A stretch of DNA of 64,000 nucleotides from VAZQ01 sp963725185 (GTDB lineage Bacteria; Pseudomonadota; Alphaproteobacteria; Rhizobiales; Xanthobacteraceae), in the NCBI GenBank assembly GCA_963725185.1, contig CAVRXO010000008.1:75236-139235 (forward strand), read 5' to 3'. Of the stretch, positions 1-10,571 are shown one piece after another. The notes under the pieces were generated by a model that did not search any database, was not told where the DNA came from, and worked only from the letters and a program-made list of their open reading frames with translations. A program made the translations under genes and the position numbers. Numbering within the stretch: position 1 is the first letter of the stretch; each line of letters opens with the position of its first letter.

Positions 1-782
1 TGGCGGCCGCCCAGCGTGAATCCATCGACATGGACGAAGCGGCCGCCGGCAAAGACCGCAATGCCGGTCGTGCCCGCTCCCATGTCGACCACGGCGGCGC
101 CGAGATCGGCCTCGTCGTCGGCCAGCGCGGAGAGGCCCGCCACATAGGGGCCGGCCACCAGCGCTTCCACGGCGAGGTGGCAACGCTCGACCGCCAGCAT
201 CAGGTTTCGCACCACGAAGACGTCCACGGACGCCACATGCATGTCGATCCCGAAGCGGCGGCCGATCATGCCGCGCGGGTCGCGGATGCAGCTGGCGTCG
301 TCGAGCGCATAGCCGATCGGCAGCGAATGCAGCAGGGCGCGACCGGCGCGCGCCGAATGGCGGCTGCCGGCGGAAAGAACACGCGCGATGTCGCCGTCCG
401 ACACCGCCGAGCCGGCCACATCGACCGAGGCGGACATGAGCTCGCTGCCGGGTCGCCCGGCCGACACCGAGACGACCACGGCTTCGAGCTGCAGCTTGGC
501 GGCGCGCTCGGCGATATCGACGGCTTGCCGGATCGCGGCTTCGGCGGCGGTGAGATCGATCACCGCACCGGCCTTCATGCCGCGTGCGCTGGTATGGCCG
601 AAGCCGAGCACCTCGATCGAGTGGCTGCGGCGGCGCAGCGTCTCCCGCGCCGGATTGGGCTTGAGACGTCCGATCAGGCAGGCGACCTTGCTGGTGCCGA
701 CATCGAGCGCGGCGATGAGCGCCGAGCGCTTGGGCGACAACGGCTTCATCTTGGGGGTGAGGCCATGCTGGAGGATGCTCAC
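1..782 (-). CDS. ftsA: Cell division protein FtsA, N-terminal part (runs off the window)
   Basis: Actin-like ATPase that anchors FtsZ to the membrane and recruits later division proteins. The minus-strand frame is open to the left edge, giving about 260 N-terminal codons. The phosphate-1 motif reads DVGTSKVACLIGR, and a second nucleotide-binding segment near the edge reads AVVDMGAGTTGIAVF. I chose a GTG start at 782-780 because it overlaps the ftsQ stop as GTGA, giving translational coupling. An ATG at 749 (MKPLSPKR) is the alternative and would remove 11 residues. It is the last dcw gene visible; ftsZ would be expected beyond the edge. The family assignment is firm and the exact start is less so. 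Confidence 0.9.
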   Translation of the reverse strand, partial: MSILQHGLTPKMKPLSPKRSALIAALDVGTSKVACLIGRLKPNPARETLRRRSHSIEVLGFGHTSARGMKAGAVIDLTAAEAAIRQAVDIAERAAKLQLEAVVVSVSAGRPGSELMSASVDVAGSAVSDGDIARVLSAGSRHSARAGRALLHSLPIGYALDDASCIRDPRGMIGRRFGIDMHVASVDVFVVRNLMLAVERCHLAVEALVAGPYVAGLSALADDEADLGAAVVDMGAGTTGIAVFAGGRFVHVDGFTLGGR

Positions 783-1795
783 GCGGCCCCTCCCTTCTTG
801 GCCGGCTTCTTGTCCTTGAGCTCCTCCGCGCGTTGCGCCGCGGCGGCGTCGGAGAGCTGCACCGTCACCCGGTCGGGCAGCCGCAAATCGACGGCGACGA
901 TATCGCGCGAAAGCAGCTTCTTGTCGCGGTCGAGCCCGGCCAGCGTCGTCAGCGCCTGCGCGACGTCGGTTTCCGGCAAGCGGATGTCGAGCCCGTTCCG
1001 CAGCCGCAAATTCCAGCGCCGCTCGGCGACCAGGACCGCGGCACGGACCTGATCGCGCAGCTCGGGATAGGGATCGAGCAGCGCCAGGAACTCCTTCGCT
1101 CGCGCCGCCGCCCCGACCCCCACCACCAGCGGCAGGCGGATCAAGCGCGGATTGACGTAAGGCTCGAGCACGGTCCCGTCGGCGGCAACCACCGACACGC
1201 GGCCAGCCTGTTGCCACAGCGCGAAGGCTTCGCGCTCCTTGATGCCGATCTGCACCCGGTCGGGATAGAGCTTGAGCACTGTGGCGTCGGCGATCCATGG
1301 ATTGGTCTTGAGACGGTCGCGGGCGTCCTCGACGTCGAAGAACAGGAGCGAGGTCGTGCCGGTCACGCCGGCGGCGGTGAGAACTTCCTCCCGGCTGACA
1401 TGCCGCTCGCCCACCAGCGCGATCGAGACGATGCGAAATCCTGCCGCATTGGCGGCGGCATCGCGCGCCTCCTTGAAGGCATCGACGATGACGGGGATAC
1501 GGTCGCCGGCCAGCACCCCATAGGCTAGGGTGGCCAGAAGAAAGACGCCGCTGGCCGCCAGGCCCAGGCCGGACGGCAAGCGCAGATTGAACAGCCAGAA
1601 AGCAAACCGCCGCAGCAGGCGCCTGGCCGCCGAGGACCGCTCCGCCGGCAGGCGCGTTCCCGCATAGGCATGCGGGACCGCGCGGGCGCGACCAGACGGC
1701 CGCGCGCGCCATGGTGCGCTCAAGGTCGCGAGCATCGGCGCGATCCAAGACGCTGTCCGGTTCAGCGATTGAGCGAGGCGTCCTCGACCATCCAT
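779..1795 (-). CDS. ftsQ: Cell division protein FtsQ
   Basis: Bitopic inner-membrane divisome protein that links FtsB/FtsL and the septal synthase complex. The 338-residue product has an Arg-rich cytoplasmic N-terminus of about 75 residues, one membrane segment (about residues 76-96, LGLAASGVFLLATLAYGVLA) and a POTRA domain beginning FRIVSIALVGERHVS, followed by the FtsQ beta domain. The C-terminal tail is rich in Lys (DKKPAKKGG). The start overlaps the ddl 3' end by 34 bases and its stop overlaps the ftsA GTG, so the three are probably co-translated. A start further in is possible because the N-terminus is long. Confidence 0.92.
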   Translation of the reverse strand: MDGRGRLAQSLNRTASWIAPMLATLSAPWRARPSGRARAVPHAYAGTRLPAERSSAARRLLRRFAFWLFNLRLPSGLGLAASGVFLLATLAYGVLAGDRIPVIVDAFKEARDAAANAAGFRIVSIALVGERHVSREEVLTAAGVTGTTSLLFFDVEDARDRLKTNPWIADATVLKLYPDRVQIGIKEREAFALWQQAGRVSVVAADGTVLEPYVNPRLIRLPLVVGVGAAARAKEFLALLDPYPELRDQVRAAVLVAERRWNLRLRNGLDIRLPETDVAQALTTLAGLDRDKKLLSRDIVAVDLRLPDRVTVQLSDAAAAQRAEELKDKKPAKKGGAA

Positions 1796-2682
1796 TTCAC
1801 GAGCTCATCGAACGAAATGCCGGCATGTGCCGCCAGCTCGGGCACCAGCGACGTTTCGGTCATTCCAGGTTGCGTGTTGACTTCGAGGCAGACCAACCCT
1901 CCCGTCCCCTCAATCCGGTCGTCGTAACGAAAGTCCGCCCGGCTCACGCCGCGGCAGCCGAGCGCAAGATGCGCCGCCAACGCTAGTCTTCGGGCCTGTT
2001 GGTAAACAAAAGATGAAACTGGCGCCGGAAGCAGGTGTTTCGACCCGCCCGGGGCGTATTTTGCCTGGTAGTCGTAAAAACGCACCGCCGGCACGATCTC
2101 GATCACGCCGAGCGCCTCCTCGCCCACGACCGCGCAGGTCAATTCCTTGCCGGCGATGTATTTTTCGACAATGACCCGGTCCCCATAGGCCCAATCCTCG
2201 CGGTAGAGCTCCTGCGGCGGGTGGGCATGGTCCTCGGGCACGATGTAGACCCCGACGCTCGAGCCTTCCGCGATCGGCTTGACCACATAGGGCGGCGGCA
2301 GCAGATGCCGGCTGCCCGCCTCGAAGCGCGAAACCACCAGTCCCTCCGGCACCGGAACGCCGGCGGCGCGAAAGATCGCCTTGGCGACGTCCTTCTGCAT
2401 GGCGAGCGCGGAGGCGAGCACGCCCGAATGAGTGTAGGGAATGCCGAGAATCTCCAGCACGCCCTGCAGCGTGCCGTCCTCGCCGGGGCGGCCGTGCAGG
2501 ACATTGAGCGCCACGTCGGGCTTGAGGTCAGTCAGCACCGCGGCTATGTCGCGGGCGACGTCGATCTGCGACACCCGGTAGCCGAGCCGTGCGAGCGCCT
2601 GCGCGCAGGCTGCGCCCGAACGCAGCGAGACCTCCCGCTCGGCCGACCAGCCTCCCATCAGGACGGCGACATGCTTGCTCAT
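1762..2682 (-). CDS. ddl: D-alanine--D-alanine ligase
   Basis: ATP-grasp ligase forming the D-Ala-D-Ala dipeptide that MurF adds to the UDP-MurNAc tripeptide, in the cytoplasm. At 306 residues it has normal DdlB length. It begins with the N-terminal signature VAVLMGGWSAEREVSLRSG, has LHGRPGEDGTLQGVLE, the ATP-binding stretch VVKPIAEGSSVGVYIV, and the C-terminal metal/ATP motif CLEVNTQPGMTETSLVPELA. It lies between a flavin monooxygenase (70-base gap) and ftsQ (overlap). The frame is intact despite heavily frameshifted genes nearby. Confidence 0.95.
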   Translation of the reverse strand: MSKHVAVLMGGWSAEREVSLRSGAACAQALARLGYRVSQIDVARDIAAVLTDLKPDVALNVLHGRPGEDGTLQGVLEILGIPYTHSGVLASALAMQKDVAKAIFRAAGVPVPEGLVVSRFEAGSRHLLPPPYVVKPIAEGSSVGVYIVPEDHAHPPQELYREDWAYGDRVIVEKYIAGKELTCAVVGEEALGVIEIVPAVRFYDYQAKYAPGGSKHLLPAPVSSFVYQQARRLALAAHLALGCRGVSRADFRYDDRIEGTGGLVCLEVNTQPGMTETSLVPELAAHAGISFDELVKWMVEDASLNR

Positions 2683-2752
2683 GCTTCTGCGGCCCCGCGC
2701 AGCTGATTCGCTTGACGCCCAATAGAATCGAGATTTGGTGGCGCGTCGAGAG

Positions 2753-3960
2753 TCAACGTCCGGTCCGGCTCATGGTTGGGCTCGCCTGAAATCCGTCGTA
2801 GAGCCAGGCCAGGCAGTCGAACATGTGCGCTTCGCTCCAATCGGCCACGGTCAGCGTCCGCACGTCCCGGGCGATGCCGGCGGCATGGTAGAATTCCCAG
2901 AGAACGCGGGAATCGAGCTGCACGCGTGCGGTCCGCACCACCCGCGCGGCTTCGTAGCGCCGGAATGCTTCTTCGAAGTCTCCGCGCGCGGCGTCGATCA
3001 GCTCCGCCAGGCAGACGCCGTCCTCGATGGCCATGCAGGCGCCCTGCGCGAGCGACTGCAGGGTCGGATGCGCGGCATCGCCGAGCAGCGCGGCGCGGCC
3101 TTTGTGCCAATGCCGGATGGGATCGCGATCCGAGATCGCCCAGCGGCGCTCGAGGTCCATCAAGCCCCAGCAAGGCCCCCATGGCCGGATGCGCGTCCGC
3201 ATAGGTGCGCATCACTTCGGCCCGATGGCCCTCGACGTCGCCCTTCTCGGCAAAGGTCGAGGTGCGGAACACCGCCACGAGGTTGAACACGGTGCCTTGC
3301 CGCAGCGGGTAATGCACGATGTGATAGCCCGGCCCGCCCCAGAGCACGACTTCGTCCCGCAGCACGCCCTCGGGAACACGCTCCATCGGAACGATGGTGC
3401 GGTGGGCCACGTAGCCGATGAGCCGCGGCGGGCCTTCGTTGCGCAGCTGCGCGCGGAGGCAGGAGCCAAGACCGTCCGCGCCGATCACGGCCGCTCCCGC
3501 GATGCTGCGGCCATCCTGGGTCCGCACGCGAATCCGCTCGCCGTCATCCTCGATCCCCGCGGCGCAAGTCGATGCTTCAAGCTCGATATTGGGCAAGGCC
3601 CTGCAGGCATCGAGCAGCACATTGTGCAGATCGATCCGATGAATGACGACGTAGGGATGCTTGAAGCGGCGGCGAAACGAATCGCCGGTCGGCACGCGCG
3701 CGATCTCGCTGCCGTCGAGCGCATCCAGCATGACCAGCGCCGGCGGCAAATTGCACGCTCGCAAGCACCGCCGCGCTGACGCCCAGCCGCTCGAACATCG
3801 GAAAGACGTTCGGCCCCAATTGAATGCCGTAGCCGATGGCGCCGAACTCGTGCGCCTCCTCTAGGACGCGGACCCGCCAACCGCTGCGGCCGAGCGCCAG
3901 CGCGACCGCAAGCCCACCCAGGCCGCCGCCCACGATCAGGATCGGATCCTCGGCCGACAT
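2753..3960 (-). CDS. FAD-dependent aromatic-ring monooxygenase, two frameshifts, inside the dcw cluster
   Basis: Class A flavoprotein monooxygenase of the salicylate / 3-hydroxybenzoate hydroxylase type, about 400 codons when the frames are joined. Visible landmarks are the Rossmann FAD motif GGGLGGLAVALALG near the start, the DG motif VIGADGLGS, and the GD motif RAALLGDAAHPTLQSLAQGA with MAIED. The tail FDCLAWLYDGF resembles the ending of 3-hydroxybenzoate 6-hydroxylases. The frame changes near 3,760 and again near 3,170; each flank is clearly homologous, so the breaks are single-base indels. The ATG at 3960 lies 2 bases after the murB stop, as if read in the same operon. The substrate cannot be told from sequence. 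This gene has no known role in wall synthesis and is unusual here. Confidence 0.8.
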
Positions 3961-3962
3961 GG

Positions 3963-4883
3963 CTAAGGCGCCATCCCGATGCGCTTGATCTCCCATTCCA
4001 GCTCGACACCGGTGCTCTCCTTCACGCGCGCACGCACGCTCTCGCCCAAGCCTTCGATGTCGGCCGCGCTGGCGCTGCCGAGATTGATCAGGAAGTTGCA
4101 GTGGAGCGTCGAGACCTGCGCGTCGCCGATCCGCAGGCCGCGACAGCCGGCGGCATCGATGAGCTGCCAGGCTTTCTGGCCGGGCGGATTCTTGAAGGTC
4201 GAGCCGCCGGTGCGGCTCTTGACCGGTTGGGTCGCCTCGCGCGATTCCGTGATCTGGTCCATTTCGGCGGCAATCGCGGCCGGATCTCCGGCCGTGCCGC
4301 GCAACAGGGCTTGCGTGAAGATGATGTCTTCCGGCGCGCCGCAGTGCCGGTACTCATAACGCATGTCGGCGTGCGCCAGCAGCCGCGCCCGCCCGCGCCG
4401 ATCGACGCCGCGCGCTTCCACCAGCGCGTCCTTGGTCTCGCGCCCATAGGCGCCCCCGTTCATGCGCAGCGCCCCACCGATCGCGCCCGGGATGCCGCGC
4501 AGGAAGGCAAGGCCGGCAATGCCGGCCTCCTGGGCGGCGCGCGCGACCTTGAGGTCGGGCACCGCGGCGCCGGCACGCACGCCTTCGCCCGGCTCGATCG
4601 TCACCGCGTTGAAGCCGCGTCCCAGCCGGATCACCACGCCCGGCACGCCGCCGTCACGCACGATCAGGTTGGAGCCAAGACCGATCACCGTGATCGGGAT
4701 CTCGTCCGGCAGGTGCGCCAAGAGATAAGCGAGATCGGCTTCGTCCTCGGGCATGAACAGAACCTGCGCCGGTCCGCCGACGCGAAACCAGGTCAGCTCC
4801 GCGAGCGACTGGTTCTCCATGAGCCGGCCGCGCAGCTCCGGCATCATGGCCTTCAGTTCGGCAACGATGGCGGGGAAGCTCAT
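3963..4883 (-). CDS. murB: UDP-N-acetylenolpyruvoylglucosamine reductase
   Basis: NADPH/FAD enzyme reducing UDP-GlcNAc-enolpyruvate to UDP-MurNAc. The intact 306-residue product shows the FAD-binding motif VIGLGSNLIVRDGGVPGVVI, the GIPGAIGGALRMNGGAYG loop, and the SRTGGSTFKNP motif that carries the catalytic Ser, then a conserved GCRGLRIGDAQVS segment. It is followed after 2 bases by the flavin monooxygenase and separated from murC by a 355-base gap holding a repeat doublet, so its coupling to murC is broken. Confidence 0.95.
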   Translation of the reverse strand: MSFPAIVAELKAMMPELRGRLMENQSLAELTWFRVGGPAQVLFMPEDEADLAYLLAHLPDEIPITVIGLGSNLIVRDGGVPGVVIRLGRGFNAVTIEPGEGVRAGAAVPDLKVARAAQEAGIAGLAFLRGIPGAIGGALRMNGGAYGRETKDALVEARGVDRRGRARLLAHADMRYEYRHCGAPEDIIFTQALLRGTAGDPAAIAAEMDQITESREATQPVKSRTGGSTFKNPPGQKAWQLIDAAGCRGLRIGDAQVSTLHCNFLINLGSASAADIEGLGESVRARVKESTGVELEWEIKRIGMAP

Positions 4884-4965
4884 GGGGAAGGGCCGCCCGC
4901 TGGCCTCGCTCCGCAGTCGCCCCTAAAGCAATTGAACGTTGTTGTTTGGCACGGCAGGGCCTCTT

Positions 4966-5135
4966 CCCTCCCCCTGCAAGGGGGAGGGTGGCGCCCAACG
5001 GGTCCGGCCTTTGGCCGGCCCGATGACAGGCTCCGGCGCCGGGTGGGGGTCCCGCCTACCCGATAATTCGGAGTTTGTGGCCAGACCCCCACCCGGATCG
5101 CTACGCGATCCGACCTCCCCCTTGCAGGGGGAGGT
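4966..5135. repeat. Palindromic repeat doublet between murC and murB
   Basis: Two GC-rich hairpins bracket this stretch. CCCTCCCCCTGCAAGGGGGAGGG lies at 4966-4988 and a related hairpin with CCTCCCCC/GGGGGAGG arms at 5113-5135. Between them are CCGGCGCCGGGTGGGGGTC and its near-complement GACCCCCACCCGG, so the whole block can fold as a large cruciform. It resembles REP-type elements common in Bradyrhizobium-like genomes and occupies the only wide gap in the murG-murB part of the cluster. Confidence 0.75.
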
Positions 5136-5238
5136 GTCCTTGAGAGCGCGGTGGTTTGGTCATGCGCAATAGCGCTCGCAATGGCCCTGCGCCCGAACCG
5201 CGGCGAGCGCAGAAGCGCCTGTGGCGGCCGCGGCGGCA

Positions 5239-6650
<1,412 letters not shown>

Positions 6651-6654
<4 letters not shown>

Positions 6655-7808
6655 GCGGTCGCCCTCCCCTTTGGATGACGTCGAGCACTAGATCAGCCAG
6701 CCGTTCGGCGGCGTCAATAGCGCCGGCCGATCGCGCGGCCGCCGCCATGGCGGCGAGCCGCTGCGGCTCGGCGGCAAGCCGGGTGATCTCGGCGGCAAGG
6801 CGCGCCGGGCGTAAAATCATCCTGGCGCAACCTGATGGCGCCGCCCGCCGTTCCAGCACCGCGGCATTGGCGCTGCTGGTCCTGATCGAGCGCATGCGGC
6901 AACGGTACCAGGATGGCGGGCCGCCCGATCGCCGCGAGCTCGGCGACAGTCGAGGCGCCCGAGCGCGCGACCACCAGATGCGCCGCCGCGATCCGCGCCG
7001 GCAGGTCCGGAAAGAAAGGCGCGACCTCGGCGCTGACGCGCAGCCGCGCATAGGCGTCGCGAACCTGCGCCAGATCCTCGCCGCGCGCCTGCTGGGCGAC
7101 CAGGAGACGGACCCGCAACGCCTGGTCGAGCCGTTCGATCGCGGCCGGCACGATCTCGCGCCATGACGCGCGCGCCCTGGCTGCCGCCGAAGACGAGAAG
7201 ACGAACGAGACCGTCGGTCGCGAGCGCGGGATAGGGCGTCGCGGCGGCCGCGATCACGGCCGGACGAATCGGATTGCCGGTATGCGCGGCCTTGGCGGCG
7301 AGCGCTGGCGCCTGGTCGAGCACGCCGGTGAAGCTCATCGCGATCGCGCTCACCCGCGGGCCAGGAGCCTGTTGGCGCGGCCCATGACGCGCGTTCTGCT
7401 CGTGGATCACGGTCGGGATGCCGCGCAGCCACGGCGGCCAGACCGGCGGCAAGCGTCGGATAGCCGCCAAAGCCGACCACCACCGCCGGGCTTGATGCGC
7501 CCGAGCAGGCGGAAAGCGCGCAACAGCCGCGCGGCTCATGATGGCGCCGGTGCGCGCGAGCGCGACGGGATTGCGGCCGCGCAAGGTCTCGCTCGGCAAT
7601 GACGTGGATCTGCCGGGCCGGAAACCGCTTGCCGTAGCGCTCCGCCCGCTCGTCGGTCGCCAGATCGACGGTCAGGCCGCGCTGGGCCAGCGCCTCCGCC
7701 AGCGCCTCGGCGGGAAACAGGTGTCCGCCGGTTCCACCGGCGGCCAGGGAGCGACGCCGAGCCGAGCGGCGCGAGCCGCCCGGCGGCGCCGAGCCGCCGG
7801 CGCGCCAT
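6651..7808 (-). CDS. murG: UDP-GlcNAc transferase MurG, at least six frameshifts
   Basis: Peripheral membrane glycosyltransferase making lipid II from lipid I. Homologous segments appear in changing frames: AAGGTGGHLFPAEALAEAL, ATDERAERYGKRFPARQIH, VVGFGGYPTL, GIPTVIHEQNA, LLVFGGSQGARV, VRLLVAQQARGEDLAQV, and ARSGASTVAELAAIGRPAIL. Breaks lie near 7,750, 7,595, 7,470, 7,390, 7,160, 6,885 and 6,660. The ATG at 7808 overlaps a TGA (TGATG), which would be the ftsW stop if one indel lies just upstream. At the other end GCATGA would join the murG stop to the murC ATG. Identity is certain; the exact frame is not recoverable by eye. Confidence 0.85.
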
Positions 7809-8967
7809 CAGGCCGGGCTCCCCGGCCAGCCGCGGCGAGCCCGTCCAGGCCCGGCAGGAGCTCCGAGCGCGGCCGTTCGCGGGTCAGGGCCAGCAACATT
7901 CCCATGCCGTAGGCGAGCGAGATCATCGAAGACCCGCCATAGGAAATGAACGGCAGCGTCATCCCCTTGGCGGGGATCAGATGCAGGTTCACCGCCATGT
8001 TGATGGCCGATTGCAGGCCGAACAGGATCGCGAGGCCGGCGACCGCAAAGCGCCGGAACGGGTCGTCGTCATGGAAGGCGCGGCGCAGCGCCCGCACCAC
8101 GATGAAGGCATAGAGGGCGGCGAGGACGAGGCAGAGCACGATGCCGAACTCCTCGGCAGCGACCGCGAAGACGAAATCGGTATGCGCTTCCGGCAGGATC
8201 CGCTTGATGGTTCCTTCGCCGGGCCCGCGCCCGAACCAGCCGCCGCGCACGAAGGATTCGAGCGCCTGGTCGACATTGAAGGTATCGCCGGAGGACGGAT
8301 CCATGAAGCGCTGAATGCGGCGCGCGACGTGGGGAACCGTCGCATAGGCGCCGGCAAGCCCGATCGCGGCGGCGCCCCCCAGGCCGATCACCCAGATCAT
8401 CCGCATGCCGGCGAGAAAGAACAATGTGCCCCAGACCAGCATGAGCAGCATGGTCTGCCCGAAATCGGGCTGCAGCACGAGAACGCTCACCGAGACCAGC
8501 AGCAGCGCCAGCGCCGCGGTGTTCGACGGCATTTCCGGCCGCCGCGCCGATTCGGCGAACAGCCAGGCGATCAGGATGACGAAGGCCGGCTTGAGGAATT
8601 CGGACGGTTGAATGTTGACGCCGAGAATGACGATCCAGCGGCGCGCCCCCTTGACCTCGGCGCCGAACATCAGGGTCGCCACGATCAGGATCAGGCTCAC
8701 GACGAAGACGATGAGCGCGAGGCGCCGGATGTTGCGCGGCGACAGGAGCGAGGTCGCCAGCAGCACGATCAGGGTCGGGATCAGGAACAGGATATGCCGA
8801 TTGACGAAGTAGAACGGCTCCAGACCGAGCCGCGCGGCCACCGGCGGGCTCGCCGCTAGCGACAGCACGATGCCCGCCAGCATGAGGACGATCAGCGCCG
8901 CCAGCATCAGCCGGTCGACCGTCCACCACCAGGCCGCAAACGGAGTACGCTCAACACGCGAGACCAT
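7807..8967 (-). CDS. ftsW: Septal peptidoglycan glycosyltransferase FtsW (SEDS family)
   Basis: Polytopic SEDS glycosyltransferase polymerising lipid II with FtsI at the septum. The first 350 or so residues are intact, with about ten membrane segments, the SEDS motif IQPSEFLKPAFVILIAWL, the large periplasmic loop with RIQRFMDPSSGDTFNVDQAL and GRGPGEG, and the C-terminal NLHLIPAKGMTLPFISYGGSS. The frame as read continues to 7672 through Arg/Pro-rich text that is not FtsW-like. A single indel near 7,820-7,860 would end it at the TGA overlapping the murG ATG, which is the boundary given here. Confidence 0.93.
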
Positions 8968-9071
8968 GCGCGGTCTCCTTGGATCGAACAGAACGGGCCC
9001 CGACTATGGTTGCCCAGCCGTTAAGAAAAAATTTCGATTTCGCGCAATGACCGCAGAAAGGCGATTGATCA

Positions 9072-9144
9072 CTTGTCCCGGCCTTGAGCCGGGACCGTCC
9101 GAAACTCTGAGCTCGTGACGGTCCCGGCTCAAGGCCGGGACAAG
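9072..9144. repeat. Perfect 28-base inverted repeat between murD and ftsW
   Basis: Arms at 9072-9099 and 9117-9144 are exact reverse complements (CTTGTCCCGGCCTTGAGCCG... and its mirror) around a 17-base spacer. The motif CGGCCTTGAGCCGGGAC is a recurring repeat in this group of genomes. A decayed copy lies at 59,851-59,909. It fills the 206-base gap and could form a strong hairpin in the dcw transcript. Confidence 0.85.
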
Positions 9145-9173
9145 TCGCAGACCCGAGCGTCGGGGCCACTGCC

Positions 9174-10571
9174 CTACGCCGGCGCAATGCCGGGCAGGGC
9201 CTGGACCAATTCGCGGAATTTCTCGCCGCGCACCTCGAAATTGCGGAACTGATCGAATGACGCGCAGGCCGGCGAGAGCAGCACGACCGGTGCCATGTCG
9301 GCGGCCGCTTCGGCATCGCGCGCCGCCAGCTCGACCGCCCGGTCGAGGTTGCCGGCCACCACGAAGGGGACGCGCCGCTCCAGCGTCATCGCAAAGGCGG
9401 CCGCCGCCTCGCCGATCAGGTAGGCCTTGCGGATGCGCGGAAAGAACCCTGCCAGCGAATTGATGCCGCCGGTCTTGGGCTTGCCGCCGGCGATCCAGAA
9501 TATGTCGGAGAAGCAGGCCAGCGCGCGGGCGGCGGAATCGGCATTGGTGGCCTTGGAATCGTTGACGAACAACACCCTGCCCTTGCGGGCGATGGGCTCC
9601 ATGCGATGCGCAAGACCGGGAAACGATGCGAGCCCGCTCTGGATGGCTTCAGCCGTCAGCCCCAGCGCCAGCGCCGCGCCGGCCGCACAGGCGGCATTCT
9701 GGGCGTTGTGGACGCCGCGCAGCGATCCGATGCCGCGCAGGCTGGCGAGCGTGCGCACGCCCGCCTTGGAAGCCTGGATGATCTGCCCGTTCTCCACATG
9801 GATGCCGTCGGCAAGCGCTTGCAGGACCGAGACGCGCAGCACCCGCTTGCCGGATCGCTCGACGCGATCGGCGCTCGCGCGGCACCAGTCGTCGTCGACC
9901 CCGATGATCGCGGTGCCGTCGCGCTGGACGCGAGCGACCAGGCGTTCCTTGACGGCGGCGTAGTTGCGCAGCGTGCCGTGACGGTCGATGTGGTCCTCGC
10001 TGACATTGATGAGAATTCCGACCGACGGATCGAGCGTCGGCGCCAGGTCGATCTGATAGGACGACATCTCGATGACGTGGACACGGCCGAGGCGCGGCGG
10101 CTCGAGCGACAGAATGGCGGTGCCGATATTGCCGCCAAGCTGCACATCGTGGCCGGCCGAGCGCAGGAGGTGTGCGACCAGCGCGGTGGTGGTCGATTTG
10201 CCATTGGTGCCGGTGATGGCGACGAAGGCGGCTTGGCCGGCATGGCGGCGGCGCTCGCGGCAGAACAGCTCGATGTCGCCGATCACCTCGACGCCGGCCG
10301 CGCGCGCAAATCCCACCGACCAATGCGGCAGCGGATGGGTCAGCGGCACGCCCGGCGCGAGCACCAGCGCGGCAATCTTCGACCAATCGGCCTGCGCCAG
10401 GTCCGCGGTCGCAAATCCGGCAGCCGCGGCCGCTGCCATCCCCTCGGCGGCGTCGTCGCAGGCGATCACCTGCGCGCCGCCGGCCGCGAGCGCGCGGCAG
10501 CTCGCCAGCCCGGAGCCGCCGAGGCCGAAAACCGCGACCTTGCGGCCGGCAAAAGTCGTGACCGGGATCAT
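9174..10571 (-). CDS. murD: UDP-N-acetylmuramoylalanine--D-glutamate ligase
   Basis: Mur ligase adding D-Glu to UDP-MurNAc-L-Ala. The intact 465-residue product begins VTTFAGRKVAVFGLGGSGLA (Rossmann-like UDP-binding domain). It has the P-loop ITGTNGKSTTTALVAHLL, ISEDHIDRHGT-like text (NVSEDHIDRHGTLRNYA), FVNDSKATNADSA, IAGGKPKTGGI and the closing LLSPACASFDQF. Its ATG at 10571 shares a base with the mraY end. It is followed downstream by the perfect inverted repeat before ftsW. Confidence 0.95.
   Translation of the reverse strand: MIPVTTFAGRKVAVFGLGGSGLASCRALAAGGAQVIACDDAAEGMAAAAAAGFATADLAQADWSKIAALVLAPGVPLTHPLPHWSVGFARAAGVEVIGDIELFCRERRRHAGQAAFVAITGTNGKSTTTALVAHLLRSAGHDVQLGGNIGTAILSLEPPRLGRVHVIEMSSYQIDLAPTLDPSVGILINVSEDHIDRHGTLRNYAAVKERLVARVQRDGTAIIGVDDDWCRASADRVERSGKRVLRVSVLQALADGIHVENGQIIQASKAGVRTLASLRGIGSLRGVHNAQNAACAAGAALALGLTAEAIQSGLASFPGLAHRMEPIARKGRVLFVNDSKATNADSAARALACFSDIFWIAGGKPKTGGINSLAGFFPRIRKAYLIGEAAAAFAMTLERRVPFVVAGNLDRAVELAARDAEAAADMAPVVLLSPACASFDQFRNFEVRGEKFRELVQALPGIAPA

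Noticed and set aside
30..1052. Plus-strand frame over ftsA/ftsQ
   Set aside because: Antisense to two firmly identified genes and without family motifs.
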